DNA from: Holophagaceae bacterium
GTDB taxonomy: Bacteria > Acidobacteriota > Holophagae > Holophagales > Holophagaceae
Assembly (NCBI GenBank): GCA_025353305.1
Contig: JANXQX010000258.1
Coordinates: 1-25,058, forward strand
Direction: 5' to 3'
Length of the DNA: 25,058 nucleotides
Part shown: positions 15,521 to 23,579 of the stretch, in pieces
How positions within the stretch are numbered: the first letter of the stretch is position 1
Layout of the letters: each line of letters opens with the position of its first letter
Program-made: the position numbers and the translations under genes
Notes under the pieces: model-generated
The model's database searches: none
Told to the model about the DNA's origin: nothing
The model's input: the letters and a program-made list of their open reading frames with translations, nothing else

Positions 15521-16759
15521 GTGAACCAAGCCCCCTCCCCGGTCTGGAAGGAGCGTCCGTTGCGTGGCTTCCTGTTGGCGGCCTTGGCCTCCAACATCGG
15601 GAATTGGGTTCAGATCTTTTCGGAACAATGGCTCGTATTCCTGCTGGCAGGTCCCCTGGCTGCCCGATGGGCGGGACGGTTGGGATTTGCTTCGGGCCTC
15701 GCAGTGCTGATCTTCATCCCTTTGGGCGGAAGCCTGGCGGATCGCCTGGACCGCCGGAAGGCCTTGGCATCGGCGCAGGTGTTCCTGATGCTGATGGCCC
15801 TCAGCATGTCCGTGCTCGCGGCACTCCATCAACTCACCTTGCCGCGACTGCTTTTCTTCGCCATGGCCAGCGGCCTTGGGGCAGCAGTGAGCATGCCCAT
15901 GGGCCAGAGCCTGGTGGGCGATCTGGTGCCTCCGGAAAAAATCCCAGCCGCCTTCGGCCTGATGTCCGCCCAGTTCAACCTGAGTCGCATCATTGGTCCG
16001 GCGCTGGCAGCCCTGCTTTTCCCCATCGTGGGAGTGGCGGGCAATTTTGGCCTCAACGCCCTGTCCTTTGTCGGACTGGTGGCTGTCTGTCTTCGTCTGC
16101 GCCTGCCCCCGGCCCATCACGACACACCTTCCGGAGGCTCCTATGCCCAAAGTTTCCGGGCCTTCAGGGCCGATCCTCAGCTTTCAGCCCTGCTCGTAAT
16201 GGCCGCCATCTGGGGGTTTTTCGCTTGGGGCTACTTCCCACTGCTTCCCGTCTTCGGTGCCAAGGCCTTGGGGCTTGCGGAACGGGGGGTGGCGGGCCTG
16301 CTCTCATCCTTCGGCCTGGGAGCGGTGCTGGGCTCGCTGGTGGTGGCGCGGGACGTCTCAGGACGTGACCGCTTCCCCCGCATCCTCCTGGCCTTCGGAG
16401 GCTTCGGCGGAGGGCTCGGCCTGCTGGGTGGGTTGCCGCACCCAGGAGTGGCCTTCCCCGCGATGTTCATCATGGGAGTCTTCCAGGCCACGGGCCTGTC
16501 ACTCATGAGCGGCACGATCCAGCGGAAAATCGCACCAGGCCTGCGAGGCCGGGCCAATGCCATCTACCTGACCGCGGTCATCGGCATCACGCCCTTCGGC
16601 ACCTTGCTGGCAGGTGAAGCCGCCCAGCGCCTTGGCGCCCCGGGACCCCGGCTGGTGATCCTGGCGGACGGGCTGATCCTCCTGGCCTCAGCCCTGTGGC
16701 TGGCCTTCATTTTACGGCGCCAACAGCGGGTTGCCACAGGAGCGGCAATAGGAACCTAG
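15521..16759 (+). CDS. Major facilitator superfamily transporter (MFS_3/EntS-like)
   Basis: The 412-residue integral membrane protein has roughly twelve hydrophobic segments. The N-terminus LRGFLLAALASNIGNWVQIFSEQWLVFLL and the loop motif GGSLADRLDRRKALA (the MFS loop 2-3 signature) resemble the MFS_3 group that contains the enterobactin exporter EntS. It is probably a small-molecule exporter of unknown substrate driven by proton exchange. The start is GTG at 15521, 10 bp after the preceding stop. No siderophore or biosynthetic genes lie nearby to indicate a substrate. Its TAG stop opens a short TAGGC/GCCTA hairpin (16757-16771). Confidence 0.88.
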   Translation: MNQAPSPVWKERPLRGFLLAALASNIGNWVQIFSEQWLVFLLAGPLAARWAGRLGFASGLAVLIFIPLGGSLADRLDRRKALASAQVFLMLMALSMSVLAALHQLTLPRLLFFAMASGLGAAVSMPMGQSLVGDLVPPEKIPAAFGLMSAQFNLSRIIGPALAALLFPIVGVAGNFGLNALSFVGLVAVCLRLRLPPAHHDTPSGGSYAQSFRAFRADPQLSALLVMAAIWGFFAWGYFPLLPVFGAKALGLAERGVAGLLSSFGLGAVLGSLVVARDVSGRDRFPRILLAFGGFGGGLGLLGGLPHPGVAFPAMFIMGVFQATGLSLMSGTIQRKIAPGLRGRANAIYLTAVIGITPFGTLLAGEAAQRLGAPGPRLVILADGLILLASALWLAFILRRQQRVATGAAIGT

Positions 16760-16858
16760 GCGGCCAGCCTAAACCAACCGCAACTCCGCCCGAAGCCATC
16801 CTAGCCAAACGAGGCGACTAGGCCTCACTCTAGATACTTGAATGCTCGAGGAACCGAC

Positions 16859-17590
16859 ATGACCGACGCAGCGCTGATCGTTTTCAAAGACATCACCAAG
16901 GTCTACGTGATGGGCGATATGGAAGTGCGCGCCCTGGATGGTGTTTCCCTGTCCATTGGCCGCGGGGAGTACGTCGCCATCATGGGCCCTTCGGGGTCCG
17001 GCAAATCCACCATGATGAACGTCATCGGTTGTCTTGATTCCCCCACACAGGGCACCTACGAGCTCAACGGAAAATTGGCCTCGGCCATGAGCGACGATGA
17101 ACTGGCCCAGATCCGCAATGAGGAAATCGGTTTCGTGTTCCAGACCTTCAACCTGCTGGCCCGCACCACCGCCATGCAGAATGTGGAACTGCCGTTGATC
17201 TACGCGGGCATGAGCCCGGCGGACCGCCATGTCGCGGCGCGCAAGGCCCTCGAGAACGTGGGGCTTGGAACCCGCGGGGATCACATGCCCAATCAGCTGT
17301 CCGGCGGCCAGCGCCAGCGGGTCGCCATCGCCCGGGCATTGGTCAACAATCCCTCTATTCTTCTGGCCGATGAACCCACCGGCGCCCTCGATTCCAAGAC
17401 CAGCATCGAGATCATGGCGCTTTTCGAGGAGCTCTATCAGAAGGGCAACACCATCATCATCGTCACCCATGAAGAAGACATCGCCCGCCACGCCCACCGC
17501 ATCGTGAAACTCCGCGATGGCAAGATCATCCACGACGAGCCCAATGAACCCATCACGAGCGAGGAGCACATGGCGCACTTAAGTCTTTAG
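16859..17590 (+). CDS. ABC transporter ATP-binding protein, MacB/LolD type
   Basis: The 243-residue ATPase has Walker [10 protein letters not shown] (about 43-51), Q-loop FVFQTFNLL, signature [15 protein letters not shown], Walker [13 protein letters not shown] and the switch His in [10 protein letters not shown]. The region [16 protein letters not shown] and the length match the MacB/LolD (type VII) group, which drives lipoprotein extraction or mechanotransmission across the envelope. The ATG at 16859 is preceded by GAGGAA with a 5-base gap; a TTG at 16838 has no such site. Neither a FtsX/MacB-type permease nor a MacA-like adaptor adjoins it, so its partner must be encoded elsewhere. Confidence 0.92.
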   Translation: MTDAALIVFKDITKVYVMGDMEVRALDGVSLSIGRGEYVAIMGPSGSGKSTMMNVIGCLDSPTQGTYELNGKLASAMSDDELAQIRNEEIGFVFQTFNLLARTTAMQNVELPLIYAGMSPADRHVAARKALENVGLGTRGDHMPNQLSGGQRQRVAIARALVNNPSILLADEPTGALDSKTSIEIMALFEELYQKGNTIIIVTHEEDIARHAHRIVKLRDGKIIHDEPNEPITSEEHMAHLSL

Positions 17591-17759
17591 GCGGTGGGCA
17601 GTAGGCTGTAGGCGGTGGGCAGTAGGCTGCAGGCTGCAGGCGGTGGGCTGTAGATTCGAGATCCTTCGCGTTTTCCGAACCTTCTTCTGACGGAATTCAT
17701 GAGCTAGGTGCGATCCCTCATGCCCCGCCTAGAGCCCTCAGCCTACTGCCCACGGCCTA
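17588..17759. repeat. Heptamer-based tandem and inverted repeat between convergent genes
   Basis: A 21-bp unit made of the heptamers TAGGCGG, TGGGCAG and TAGGCTG occurs twice in perfect tandem (17588-17608 and 17609-17629). Variant heptamers CAGGCTG, CAGGCGG and TGGGCTG follow, up to about 17653. The same 21-bp unit occurs in inverted orientation at 17739-17759 with one mismatch. The stop codon of the ABC ATPase (17588-17590) and that of the convergent hydrolase (17759-17757) are the first three bases of a unit. The intervening 17654-17738 shows no gene. The inverted copies could pair into a stem and end both transcripts. Confidence 0.8.
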
Positions 17760-19643
17760 TTTCAACACCCGCAACTCAAGCCTCGATCCGTCTTCACCAC
17801 CCCAGTATATCTTCTGGGTGGCTTTGCGGTAATCGCTGTGCTTTGCGCGGCCTATGTTGTCGACAAAAGTTTGAGGATTGCGGTCCACCAGCGGGAACCA
17901 GCTGCATTGGACCTGGACCATCAAGCGGTGGCCGGACTTGAAGGCGTGGCACACGTCGTTCAGCGAAAAGGTCACGGGTGTGGGCTGGCCTGGCTTGAAA
18001 GGTTCGGGCTTTTCCAGTGAATTACGGAATTTGCCGCGCATCACTTCCGCGCGCAGGAGCTGCTGGGTGCCGCCGAGCTTCACCTTTTCCGGCTCGCCTT
18101 TTCCGTTCTTCTCGTGGCTCTCCAGATCTGGAGCATTGTCTGGATACACGTCCACCACCTTCACGATCCAATCGCTGTCGGTGCCGCTGGTGGAGACCTT
18201 GAGATGCACCTCAATGGGCCCGGCCAATCGCAGCTCTCCCTTGAGCGGATCGGTCTGGAACACAATCACGTCGGGCCTTCGCGATGCGAAACGTTGGTCC
18301 TCCACCACATATTCCTTCGACACATCCAGTTCCACGGACTGCGTGTATGGCACAGGCCGGTTGGGATCGCTGATCCAGGCTTCCAAGCCTTGAACTGGCG
18401 CGGCGGAATCCAGGCTCAGTGCCCCGCCCTCCCGGAAGAAGAGCGTCATCGCGATGGCTTCTTTCGGTGGCCAGGCGTCAAAGCTTTCCCAACGGTCGGA
18501 ACCGGTCTCGAACACCATCGCCTTCGAGAGTTTAGGGTCAGGCGCGCCTTTCAGGTGGTGCATGAAGAACGGGAATTCAATGGTCTCCTGGTAGTGCTTT
18601 GACACTTCCGAGCCGAAATCCACGTTGCCCAGCCGTCTGTAATTGGGCGCTCCCCATCCACCGTGGAACCAGGGACCCATCACCAGATGCCGTTCTGTTT
18701 TCGGGCTCAGACGATCCAGGGCCAGGTTGACCTGCAGCGGCCCGAAGGGATCCTCGTCATCGAAAAAACCGCCCACGGTGAGTACCGCGGGCTTGATGTC
18801 CTTGAGGTGGGGTCTCAGATTCCGGGACTTCCAATATTCATCCAGATTGGGATGCTCGATGACATCGCTCCAGCTTGTGGCTTCACCCTTGAAGAATTTC
18901 TTGTCGAGATCGGCAGGAGAGCCGTTGCGAAGGAAAAAACGGTAGCCGTCTTCGGTGCCTGGATCAAAATCCCGGTCCTTGGGCGGCCATACTGTTGTGG
19001 GAGCAGATCGCGGCCAACCGAAAAAAGTCTGAAATCCAAAGGCCTGGCTCAGGAACAGCGCGCCGTTGTGATGATCATCATCCCCCGTGAAAATGTCCAT
19101 CACGGGGGCCTGGGGCGACACCGCCACCAGGGCTGGATGAGCGTCGATCATCCCCGCCGCGGCGTAGAAGCCTGGATAGCTGACACCCCACATCCCGACC
19201 TTTCCGTTGGTGGGTAGATTCTTCATCAGCCAATCAACCGTATCAAAGGTGTCGGTGCTCTCGTCAACATCCTTCGGTCCCTTCTGGACCTTGTGGGGCG
19301 TCACTTCCAGAAAGGTGCCTTCGCTCATCATGCGGCCACGCACATCCTGGAAGACGAAGATGAATCCCTCCTCCGTGAAGAGCCTTGATGGGCCCAGCCC
19401 CCATTTGAATTTGTCAGGGCCATAGGGCGCCACGCTATAGGGCGTCCGCTGCAGCATCACCGGGTAGGTTTTCGAAGTGTCCTTTGGCACGTAGATGGAC
19501 GTGAAAAGCCTTACGCCATCGCGCATTGGGATGAGCACCTCGCGCTTGGCGTAGCGCTCCTGGACAGAGTTGTTTCCTGACACCGGCGCTTGGGCGACCA
19601 GCGCGACAGGGATCAATAGCAACAGCGAGGGCTTCACGCTCAT
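17757..19643 (-). CDS. Secreted CocE/NonD-family serine hydrolase, downstream copy
   Basis: The 628-residue product has a signal peptide (about 1-19) and an X-Pro dipeptidyl-peptidase S15-type alpha/beta-hydrolase domain. The nucleophile elbow is WGVSYPG (Ser155), the likely acid Asp295 in GGFFDDEDPFG, and the His in GPWFHGGW (His327). A C-terminal jelly-roll domain (about 400-625, HLKVSTSGTDSDWIVKVVDVYPD) completes the family plan. The sequence is close in style to alpha-amino acid ester hydrolases and glutaryl-7-ACA acylases (VSPQAPVMDIFTGDDDHHNGA). These cleave or transfer acyl groups of peptides, esters or beta-lactams; the substrate is not determined. It overlaps its paralogue's stop by 4 bp. 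Its own TAG stop lies in a repeat unit. Confidence 0.9.
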   Translation of the reverse strand: MSVKPSLLLLIPVALVAQAPVSGNNSVQERYAKREVLIPMRDGVRLFTSIYVPKDTSKTYPVMLQRTPYSVAPYGPDKFKWGLGPSRLFTEEGFIFVFQDVRGRMMSEGTFLEVTPHKVQKGPKDVDESTDTFDTVDWLMKNLPTNGKVGMWGVSYPGFYAAAGMIDAHPALVAVSPQAPVMDIFTGDDDHHNGALFLSQAFGFQTFFGWPRSAPTTVWPPKDRDFDPGTEDGYRFFLRNGSPADLDKKFFKGEATSWSDVIEHPNLDEYWKSRNLRPHLKDIKPAVLTVGGFFDDEDPFGPLQVNLALDRLSPKTERHLVMGPWFHGGWGAPNYRRLGNVDFGSEVSKHYQETIEFPFFMHHLKGAPDPKLSKAMVFETGSDRWESFDAWPPKEAIAMTLFFREGGALSLDSAAPVQGLEAWISDPNRPVPYTQSVELDVSKEYVVEDQRFASRRPDVIVFQTDPLKGELRLAGPIEVHLKVSTSGTDSDWIVKVVDVYPDNAPDLESHEKNGKGEPEKVKLGGTQQLLRAEVMRGKFRNSLEKPEPFKPGQPTPVTFSLNDVCHAFKSGHRLMVQVQCSWFPLVDRNPQTFVDNIGRAKHSDYRKATQKIYWGGEDGSRLELRVLK

Positions 19644-21532
19644 TCCTGCTCCAATACCGGCATCTCCAGGTTCGAGGCTTGGGCGGTGCTGTGATACAGG
19701 CGGATGGTGGCCTTCCTGAAATCCGAATCCTTGGCTTGGTTGATGTCCATGAAGACCTGTGGATTGCGATCCATCAAGGGGAACCAGGTGCTGTGGACCT
19801 GCACCATCAACCGATGGCCTTTCAGGAAAGTATGGAAGATGTCGTTGAGTTGATATTCAACGCCGGTCGGAACATCCGGTTGGAAGGGTTCGGGCTTGGA
19901 TAGCGAATGCCTGAACTTGCCACGCATGACCTCGCCGCGCACCATCTGCTCCATGCCGCCCAGCGGGCTGTACTTGGCCCTCGGCGGAAGTTTCTCGTCC
20001 GGATCCTTATAATCGTTGGGCCATACATCAATGACCTTCACGACGAAATCCGCATCCGTACCGCTCACCGAGACGCGCAAATGGACCTGGATGGGACCCG
20101 CAACCGTCAGATCCTTATCCAGCACCGGTGTTTCGAAGACCAGCACATCGGGCCGCGTGGACACGAACCGTTGATCGGCCACCATGTATTCCTTAACCAT
20201 TCCAGTGTCTATGCCGGGCCAGAATGGCACCGGGCGCCCAGGGTCGCTGATGTATTCATCAAAAGCATTGCCCCTTGCGGGGGCTGCGAATCCCAAGGCG
20301 CCACCAGGCTGAAAGTAAACCTTGGTGGCCTTCAGCTTTTTCGGCGGCCACTGATCCAGGTGATGCCAAACATTCCGCCCGGTTTCGAACACCGTGGCCG
20401 CCGATAGCTTGGGTGGTGGCGCGTCCTTCAGGTAATGCATGAAAAAGGGGAACTCGATTTCCTTCTGGAAGTACTCCGATGTCTTCGCGCCGAATTTCAC
20501 ATCGCCGAGCTTGTCCCCGGGTGTGCGATTCCAGCCACCGTGGACCCAGGGACCCATCACGAGAAAGTTCTTGGTGGCGGGGCTCTGTTTCTCCACGTAT
20601 TCATGCACCTGCAGGGCGCCGAAAAGATTTTCCCCATCGAACCAGCCGCCCACCGTGAGCACCGCGGGTTTGATGTCTTTCAGATGGGGCCGCAGATTCC
20701 GTGCCTGCCAGAAGGCATCGAAGTTGGGGTGCGCCATCATGTCGTTCCAGAAGGCTACCTGCCCGTGCAGGAAGCGTGGATCGGCGTTCGACAGCGCACC
20801 CATCTTGTTCAGGAAAAAGTCATAACCGTCCGGTGTCCCATGCTCAAAACGCTTGCCCCATTCGGTGGTCGGCTTGGGGCGCGGCAACCCGAAGGTCGCC
20901 ATAAAATTGAATCCATGGGGCAGCCAGACCGTGCCGTTGCGGTGGAAATCGTCCCCAGTGAACCAGTCCGTCACTGGCGCTTGCGGCGAGCTGGCCTTCA
21001 GCGCCGGATGCGCGCCGATCATGCCCGCGGCTGTATAGAAGCCCGGATAACTGATGCCCCACTGGCCGACGCGGCCGTTGTTGCCTGGCACATTCTTCAG
21101 CAACCATTCAATGGTGTCGTAGGTATCGCTGCTCTCATCAACATCGCCAGGCTTCGTTTTCTTCTCCAGGTGCGGTGTCATGTTGTTGAAGGTGCCCTCG
21201 CTCATCATCCTGCCGCGTACATCCTGGTAGACGAAGACGAAGCCCTCTTTGCCGAACAGCGCCGAGGGGCCGAGGTCCGTCTTGAATTTGTCCTCGCCGT
21301 AAGGAGCCACGCTGTAGGGCGTGCGCTGCATGATGATCGGATAGGTTTTCGAGGTGTCTTTGGGGGCGTAGATGGACGTGAAAAGCGCCGTCCCATCGCG
21401 CATGGACACCAGCACTTCACGCTTGGTGTAGTGCTCCTTCACGTAATCCAGCCCCTGGGCGGACAGAACCACCGAGAGCAACGGAAGCAACAAAATAGTG
21501 CGGCGCAAACCCATGCGATAGATCAAGCTCAC
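19640..21532 (-). CDS. Secreted CocE/NonD-family serine hydrolase, upstream copy
   Basis: The 630-residue paralogue of the next gene has the same plan: signal peptide (about 1-25), alpha/beta-hydrolase domain with WGISYPG (Ser161), Asp299 in GGWFDGENLFG and His331 in GPWVHGGW, then a C-terminal jelly roll. Extended identity with its neighbour (for example APKDTSKTYP against VPKDTSKTYP, and QRTPYSVAPYG in both) shows a tandem duplication followed by divergence. The GTG at 21532 is chosen because AGGAG lies 5 bases upstream; the ATG six codons later has no site. It begins 66 bp after the isomerase gene and overlaps its paralogue by 4 bp, so the three may be cotranscribed. Confidence 0.9.
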   Translation of the reverse strand: MSLIYRMGLRRTILLLPLLSVVLSAQGLDYVKEHYTKREVLVSMRDGTALFTSIYAPKDTSKTYPIIMQRTPYSVAPYGEDKFKTDLGPSALFGKEGFVFVYQDVRGRMMSEGTFNNMTPHLEKKTKPGDVDESSDTYDTIEWLLKNVPGNNGRVGQWGISYPGFYTAAGMIGAHPALKASSPQAPVTDWFTGDDFHRNGTVWLPHGFNFMATFGLPRPKPTTEWGKRFEHGTPDGYDFFLNKMGALSNADPRFLHGQVAFWNDMMAHPNFDAFWQARNLRPHLKDIKPAVLTVGGWFDGENLFGALQVHEYVEKQSPATKNFLVMGPWVHGGWNRTPGDKLGDVKFGAKTSEYFQKEIEFPFFMHYLKDAPPPKLSAATVFETGRNVWHHLDQWPPKKLKATKVYFQPGGALGFAAPARGNAFDEYISDPGRPVPFWPGIDTGMVKEYMVADQRFVSTRPDVLVFETPVLDKDLTVAGPIQVHLRVSVSGTDADFVVKVIDVWPNDYKDPDEKLPPRAKYSPLGGMEQMVRGEVMRGKFRHSLSKPEPFQPDVPTGVEYQLNDIFHTFLKGHRLMVQVHSTWFPLMDRNPQVFMDINQAKDSDFRKATIRLYHSTAQASNLEMPVLEQE

Positions 21533-21537
21533 GGCGG

Positions 21538-21542
21538 CTCCT
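21538..21542 (-). promoter_or_regulatory. Ribosome binding site deciding a GTG start
   Basis: Minus-strand AGGAG lies 5 bases before the GTG at 21532, which makes the GTG preferable to the in-frame ATG at 21514. Confidence 0.6.
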
Positions 21543-21598
21543 GGAAGGATGGAGCGAGGATAACAGGGATAAGCCTCGTTATGCGATGGTACTACGCT

Positions 21599-22414
21599 TC
21601 AGTCCCTGAACACCGGTGTCTGTTTGCTCATGGCGGCCATCATTGCGGTCTGGATGTCCTGGGAGATGAGCATGGCGGCGTTCCAGGTGGCGATCGTCGC
21701 CAGGCCGTCGGCCACGCTGTGATCGCGGGTGTAATTGAGCATCTCCTTGGTGCCCCGGATGGAGAGTGGCGATTTCCCCGCGATCTGCTGGGCGAGTTCA
21801 AGGACTCCGGCCGCCATCAATTCATCGGATTCAAAGACCTGATTCACCAGGCCGCTGGCGGCGGCCTCGGGGGCCTTGATCTTCCGGCCGGTGTAAGCCC
21901 ATTCCCTCACCAGGCCTGGCGCCACCAGCTTGGGAAGGCGCTGGAGGGAGCCCACGTCGGCCACCATGCCGATGTCGATTTCCTTGATGGAAAAGTGGGC
22001 GCTCGCGGTGCAATAGCGCATGTCCGCGGCGGCCACCAGGTCCAGCCCAGCACCGACGCAGGCCCCATGGATGGCCGCCAGCACCGGCTTCCGGCAGCGC
22101 TCCAGGCTGCTGAGGCAATCCTGCAATTGCAGGATCATCCCGCGCAATTTCTCGGCGGCGCGGCCCTGGCAGTCATCCTTGATGGCCTGCTGCACGCCCA
22201 TGAGCATGCCCAGGTCGATGCCCGAACAGAAATGGCGGCCATTGCCCGAAAGCACCACGACGCGCACTTCCGGTGTGGCATCGGCCCATTGAAAGGCTTG
22301 ACCGATCTCCCGCCACATGGCTTCGTCCATGGAATTCGCCTTGTCAGCCCGGTTGAGCCGGATCGAAGCGACGCCTTGCTGAAGTTCTACGAGCAAAGTC
22401 GTGAAGTCAGGCAT
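21599..22414 (-). CDS. Enoyl-CoA hydratase/isomerase family, dienoyl-CoA isomerase (ECH1) type
   Basis: The 271-residue crotonase-fold protein shows the oxyanion-hole segment HGACVGAGLDL (about 116-126) and the CoA-site region GRHFCSGIDLGML (about 59-71). Three acidic residues that define mammalian ECH1 (delta3,5-delta2,4-dienoyl-CoA isomerase) are matched by Asp125, Glu145 (IKEIDIG) and Asp153 (VADVGSLQRLPK). The C-terminal SRDHS-type segment is also present (YTRDHSVADGLATIATWN). Its likely role is double-bond isomerisation in beta-oxidation of unsaturated fatty acids. The ATG at 22414 is chosen because AAGGAG (22425-22420) stands 5 bases upstream; the frame stays open about 49 codons further without family similarity. 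No other beta-oxidation genes adjoin it. Confidence 0.9.
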   Translation of the reverse strand: MPDFTTLLVELQQGVASIRLNRADKANSMDEAMWREIGQAFQWADATPEVRVVVLSGNGRHFCSGIDLGMLMGVQQAIKDDCQGRAAEKLRGMILQLQDCLSSLERCRKPVLAAIHGACVGAGLDLVAAADMRYCTASAHFSIKEIDIGMVADVGSLQRLPKLVAPGLVREWAYTGRKIKAPEAAASGLVNQVFESDELMAAGVLELAQQIAGKSPLSIRGTKEMLNYTRDHSVADGLATIATWNAAMLISQDIQTAMMAAMSKQTPVFRD

Positions 22415-22511
22415 GGGGACTCCTTGAAAGCGGGTGACTTCATTGTGCCCCCTAAACCATGTACGAAAGCCGACGTATTGCCTCTTCGAATCCCCCATCC
22501 AGGAGCGCGCC

Positions 22512-23324
22512 ATGCCTGCATCCCGCCCCATCGTTTCCCTCATCTTGGCTCTCGCGGCCACGGTCCTGGGAGCCCAGACCTTCGTCCTTCAACCCGCTCA
22601 GGCCACGACCGTGACGGAGAGCCATACGGTGGCTCTCGCCAACGGCTCAAACCTCACCATCGCGAACACCAACGGGCATATCAAGGTGGACACCTGGGAC
22701 CGGGCAGAAGTGGCCTTCACGGGCCAGTTCAAACCCAGCAGCAAGGACGAGCAGGTGAAGGTCGTCTTCGAATCAAGTCCCAAGGGTCTGGAGATCCGCG
22801 GCGAATATCCGAAACATCAATCAGGATGGGGAAGCTATCGCGGCGCAGTCTGCGAAATGGAACTCAAGGTGCCCCGCAGCGTGCTGGCCCACATTGATAC
22901 CGTCAACGGCCGCATCACGCTGACCGGCCTCGAAGGAACAGCGGAATGCCGGACGGTCAACGGCGCCATCGAGGCCCAGGACCTCAACCAGGGCCTGACC
23001 GCCGAGACCGTAAACGGCGCCATCGCACTGGATAGAGTGCGCGGCGCCATCCGTGCCTCCACCACCAACGGTGCCATCTCGGGCAAGGGTTTGGACGGAA
23101 TGGGCAAAGGCATCGATCTGTCCACGGTGAATGGTGCCTTGAACGTGACCATGGCCAAGCTGGAAGGTTCCCTGCGGGCCACCACGGTCAATGGCCAGGT
23201 CTCCGTCAACACAAAAGGTGCCGAGCAAGTGAACGCCACGAAGCACCAAGTCGAAGCCACCTTCCCCGGCAGCAAGCAGACCATTCACCTGAGCACCGTG
23301 AATGGCGGGCTGGTGGTGAATTAA
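22512..23324 (+). CDS. Exported DUF4097-type beta-repeat protein
   Basis: The 270-residue product has a signal peptide (about 1-22, cleavage near VLGA-QT) followed by repeated beta-strand units. Each unit centres on a (T)xNG turn: NTNGHI, DTVNGRI, RTVNGAI, ETVNGAI, TTNGAIS, STVNGAL, TTVNGQV and STVNGGL. This pattern is typical of DUF4097/putative auto-transporter adhesin proteins that fold as a right-handed beta helix; their function is not established. The ATG at 22512 has AGGAG (22501-22505) 6 bases upstream. It is divergent from the isomerase gene across 97 bp, in which I see no clear promoter boxes. A terminator hairpin lies 38 bp after the stop. Confidence 0.85.
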   Translation: MPASRPIVSLILALAATVLGAQTFVLQPAQATTVTESHTVALANGSNLTIANTNGHIKVDTWDRAEVAFTGQFKPSSKDEQVKVVFESSPKGLEIRGEYPKHQSGWGSYRGAVCEMELKVPRSVLAHIDTVNGRITLTGLEGTAECRTVNGAIEAQDLNQGLTAETVNGAIALDRVRGAIRASTTNGAISGKGLDGMGKGIDLSTVNGALNVTMAKLEGSLRATTVNGQVSVNTKGAEQVNATKHQVEATFPGSKQTIHLSTVNGGLVVN

Positions 23325-23329
23325 GGGCG

Positions 23330-23409
23330 GCCATCCTCGATTCGAGTCCGGCCACCTATTTCAAAGGCCCCATCTGGGGCCTTTATTCTTGGTGCCGGTG
23401 GCCGGACTC
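23330..23409. repeat. 80-bp tRNA-Leu 3'-end module, distal copy
   Basis: This segment is identical to 23500-23579 over 80 bp, 170 bp apart in direct orientation. Read on the minus strand it contains the last 20 bases of the tRNA-Leu gene including CCA, the terminator hairpin and a T-arm antisense sequence. Homology to the tRNA stops at 23409, so it is only a 3' fragment and not a second tRNA. The 90 bp between the copies (23410-23499) hold a perfect 14-bp palindrome at 23465-23478 and a TCCCC/GGGGA hairpin, and I see no gene there. Confidence 0.85.
23363..23384. terminator. Intrinsic terminator, distal module copy
   Basis: AAAGGCCCC (23363-23371) pairs with GGGGCCTTT (23376-23384) around an ATCT loop. 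On the plus strand it is followed by ATTCTT and lies 38 bp after the DUF4097 gene, which it probably terminates. Confidence 0.7.
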
Positions 23410-23499
23410 CGGTACCCGCCGCGTGGCTGGCTGCGCACGGGAATCCCCTTCGGGGACCGCCTGCGGACGCATGCGTCCTCCGTCTTTCCCTACCTGCGC

Positions 23500-23579
23500 G
23501 CCATCCTCGATTCGAGTCCGGCCACCTATTTCAAAGGCCCCATCTGGGGCCTTTATTCTTGGTGCCGGTGGCCGGACTC
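23500..23579. repeat. 80-bp tRNA-Leu 3'-end module, copy joined to the tRNA
   Basis: This copy includes the real 3' end of the tRNA-Leu gene (23560-23579), its terminator and, at 23511-23526, TTCGAGTCCGGCCACC on the plus strand. That sequence is a perfect inverted copy of 23567-23582 within the tRNA T arm and acceptor. Confidence 0.85.
23533..23554 (-). terminator. tRNA-Leu terminator
   Basis: AAAGGCCCC (23533-23541) and GGGGCCTTT (23546-23554) form a 9-bp stem with a 4-base loop, 5 bp beyond the CCA end of the tRNA. On the minus strand the T run is only three bases (CCTTTGAAATA), so termination may be incomplete. Confidence 0.65.

Noticed and set aside
17588..17660. Possible CRISPR array
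   Set aside because: The units are contiguous 7/21-bp tandem repeats without unique spacers, and there are no cas genes.
21547..21570. GGATAACAGGG, identical to the core of the I-SceI homing endonuclease site
   Set aside because: Only 11 bases match, the flanks differ, and no homing endonuclease gene is present; most likely chance.
22415..22561. 49-residue N-terminal extension of the isomerase
   Set aside because: There is no crotonase similarity in it, and a strong AAGGAG site directly precedes ATG 22414.
20435..22897. Very long plus-strand open frame (820 codons) across the hydrolase and isomerase genes
   Set aside because: It is antisense to two genes with clear catalytic motifs, its predicted protein is His/Arg/Gly-rich without recognisable domains, and it is a known artefact of GC-rich codon bias.
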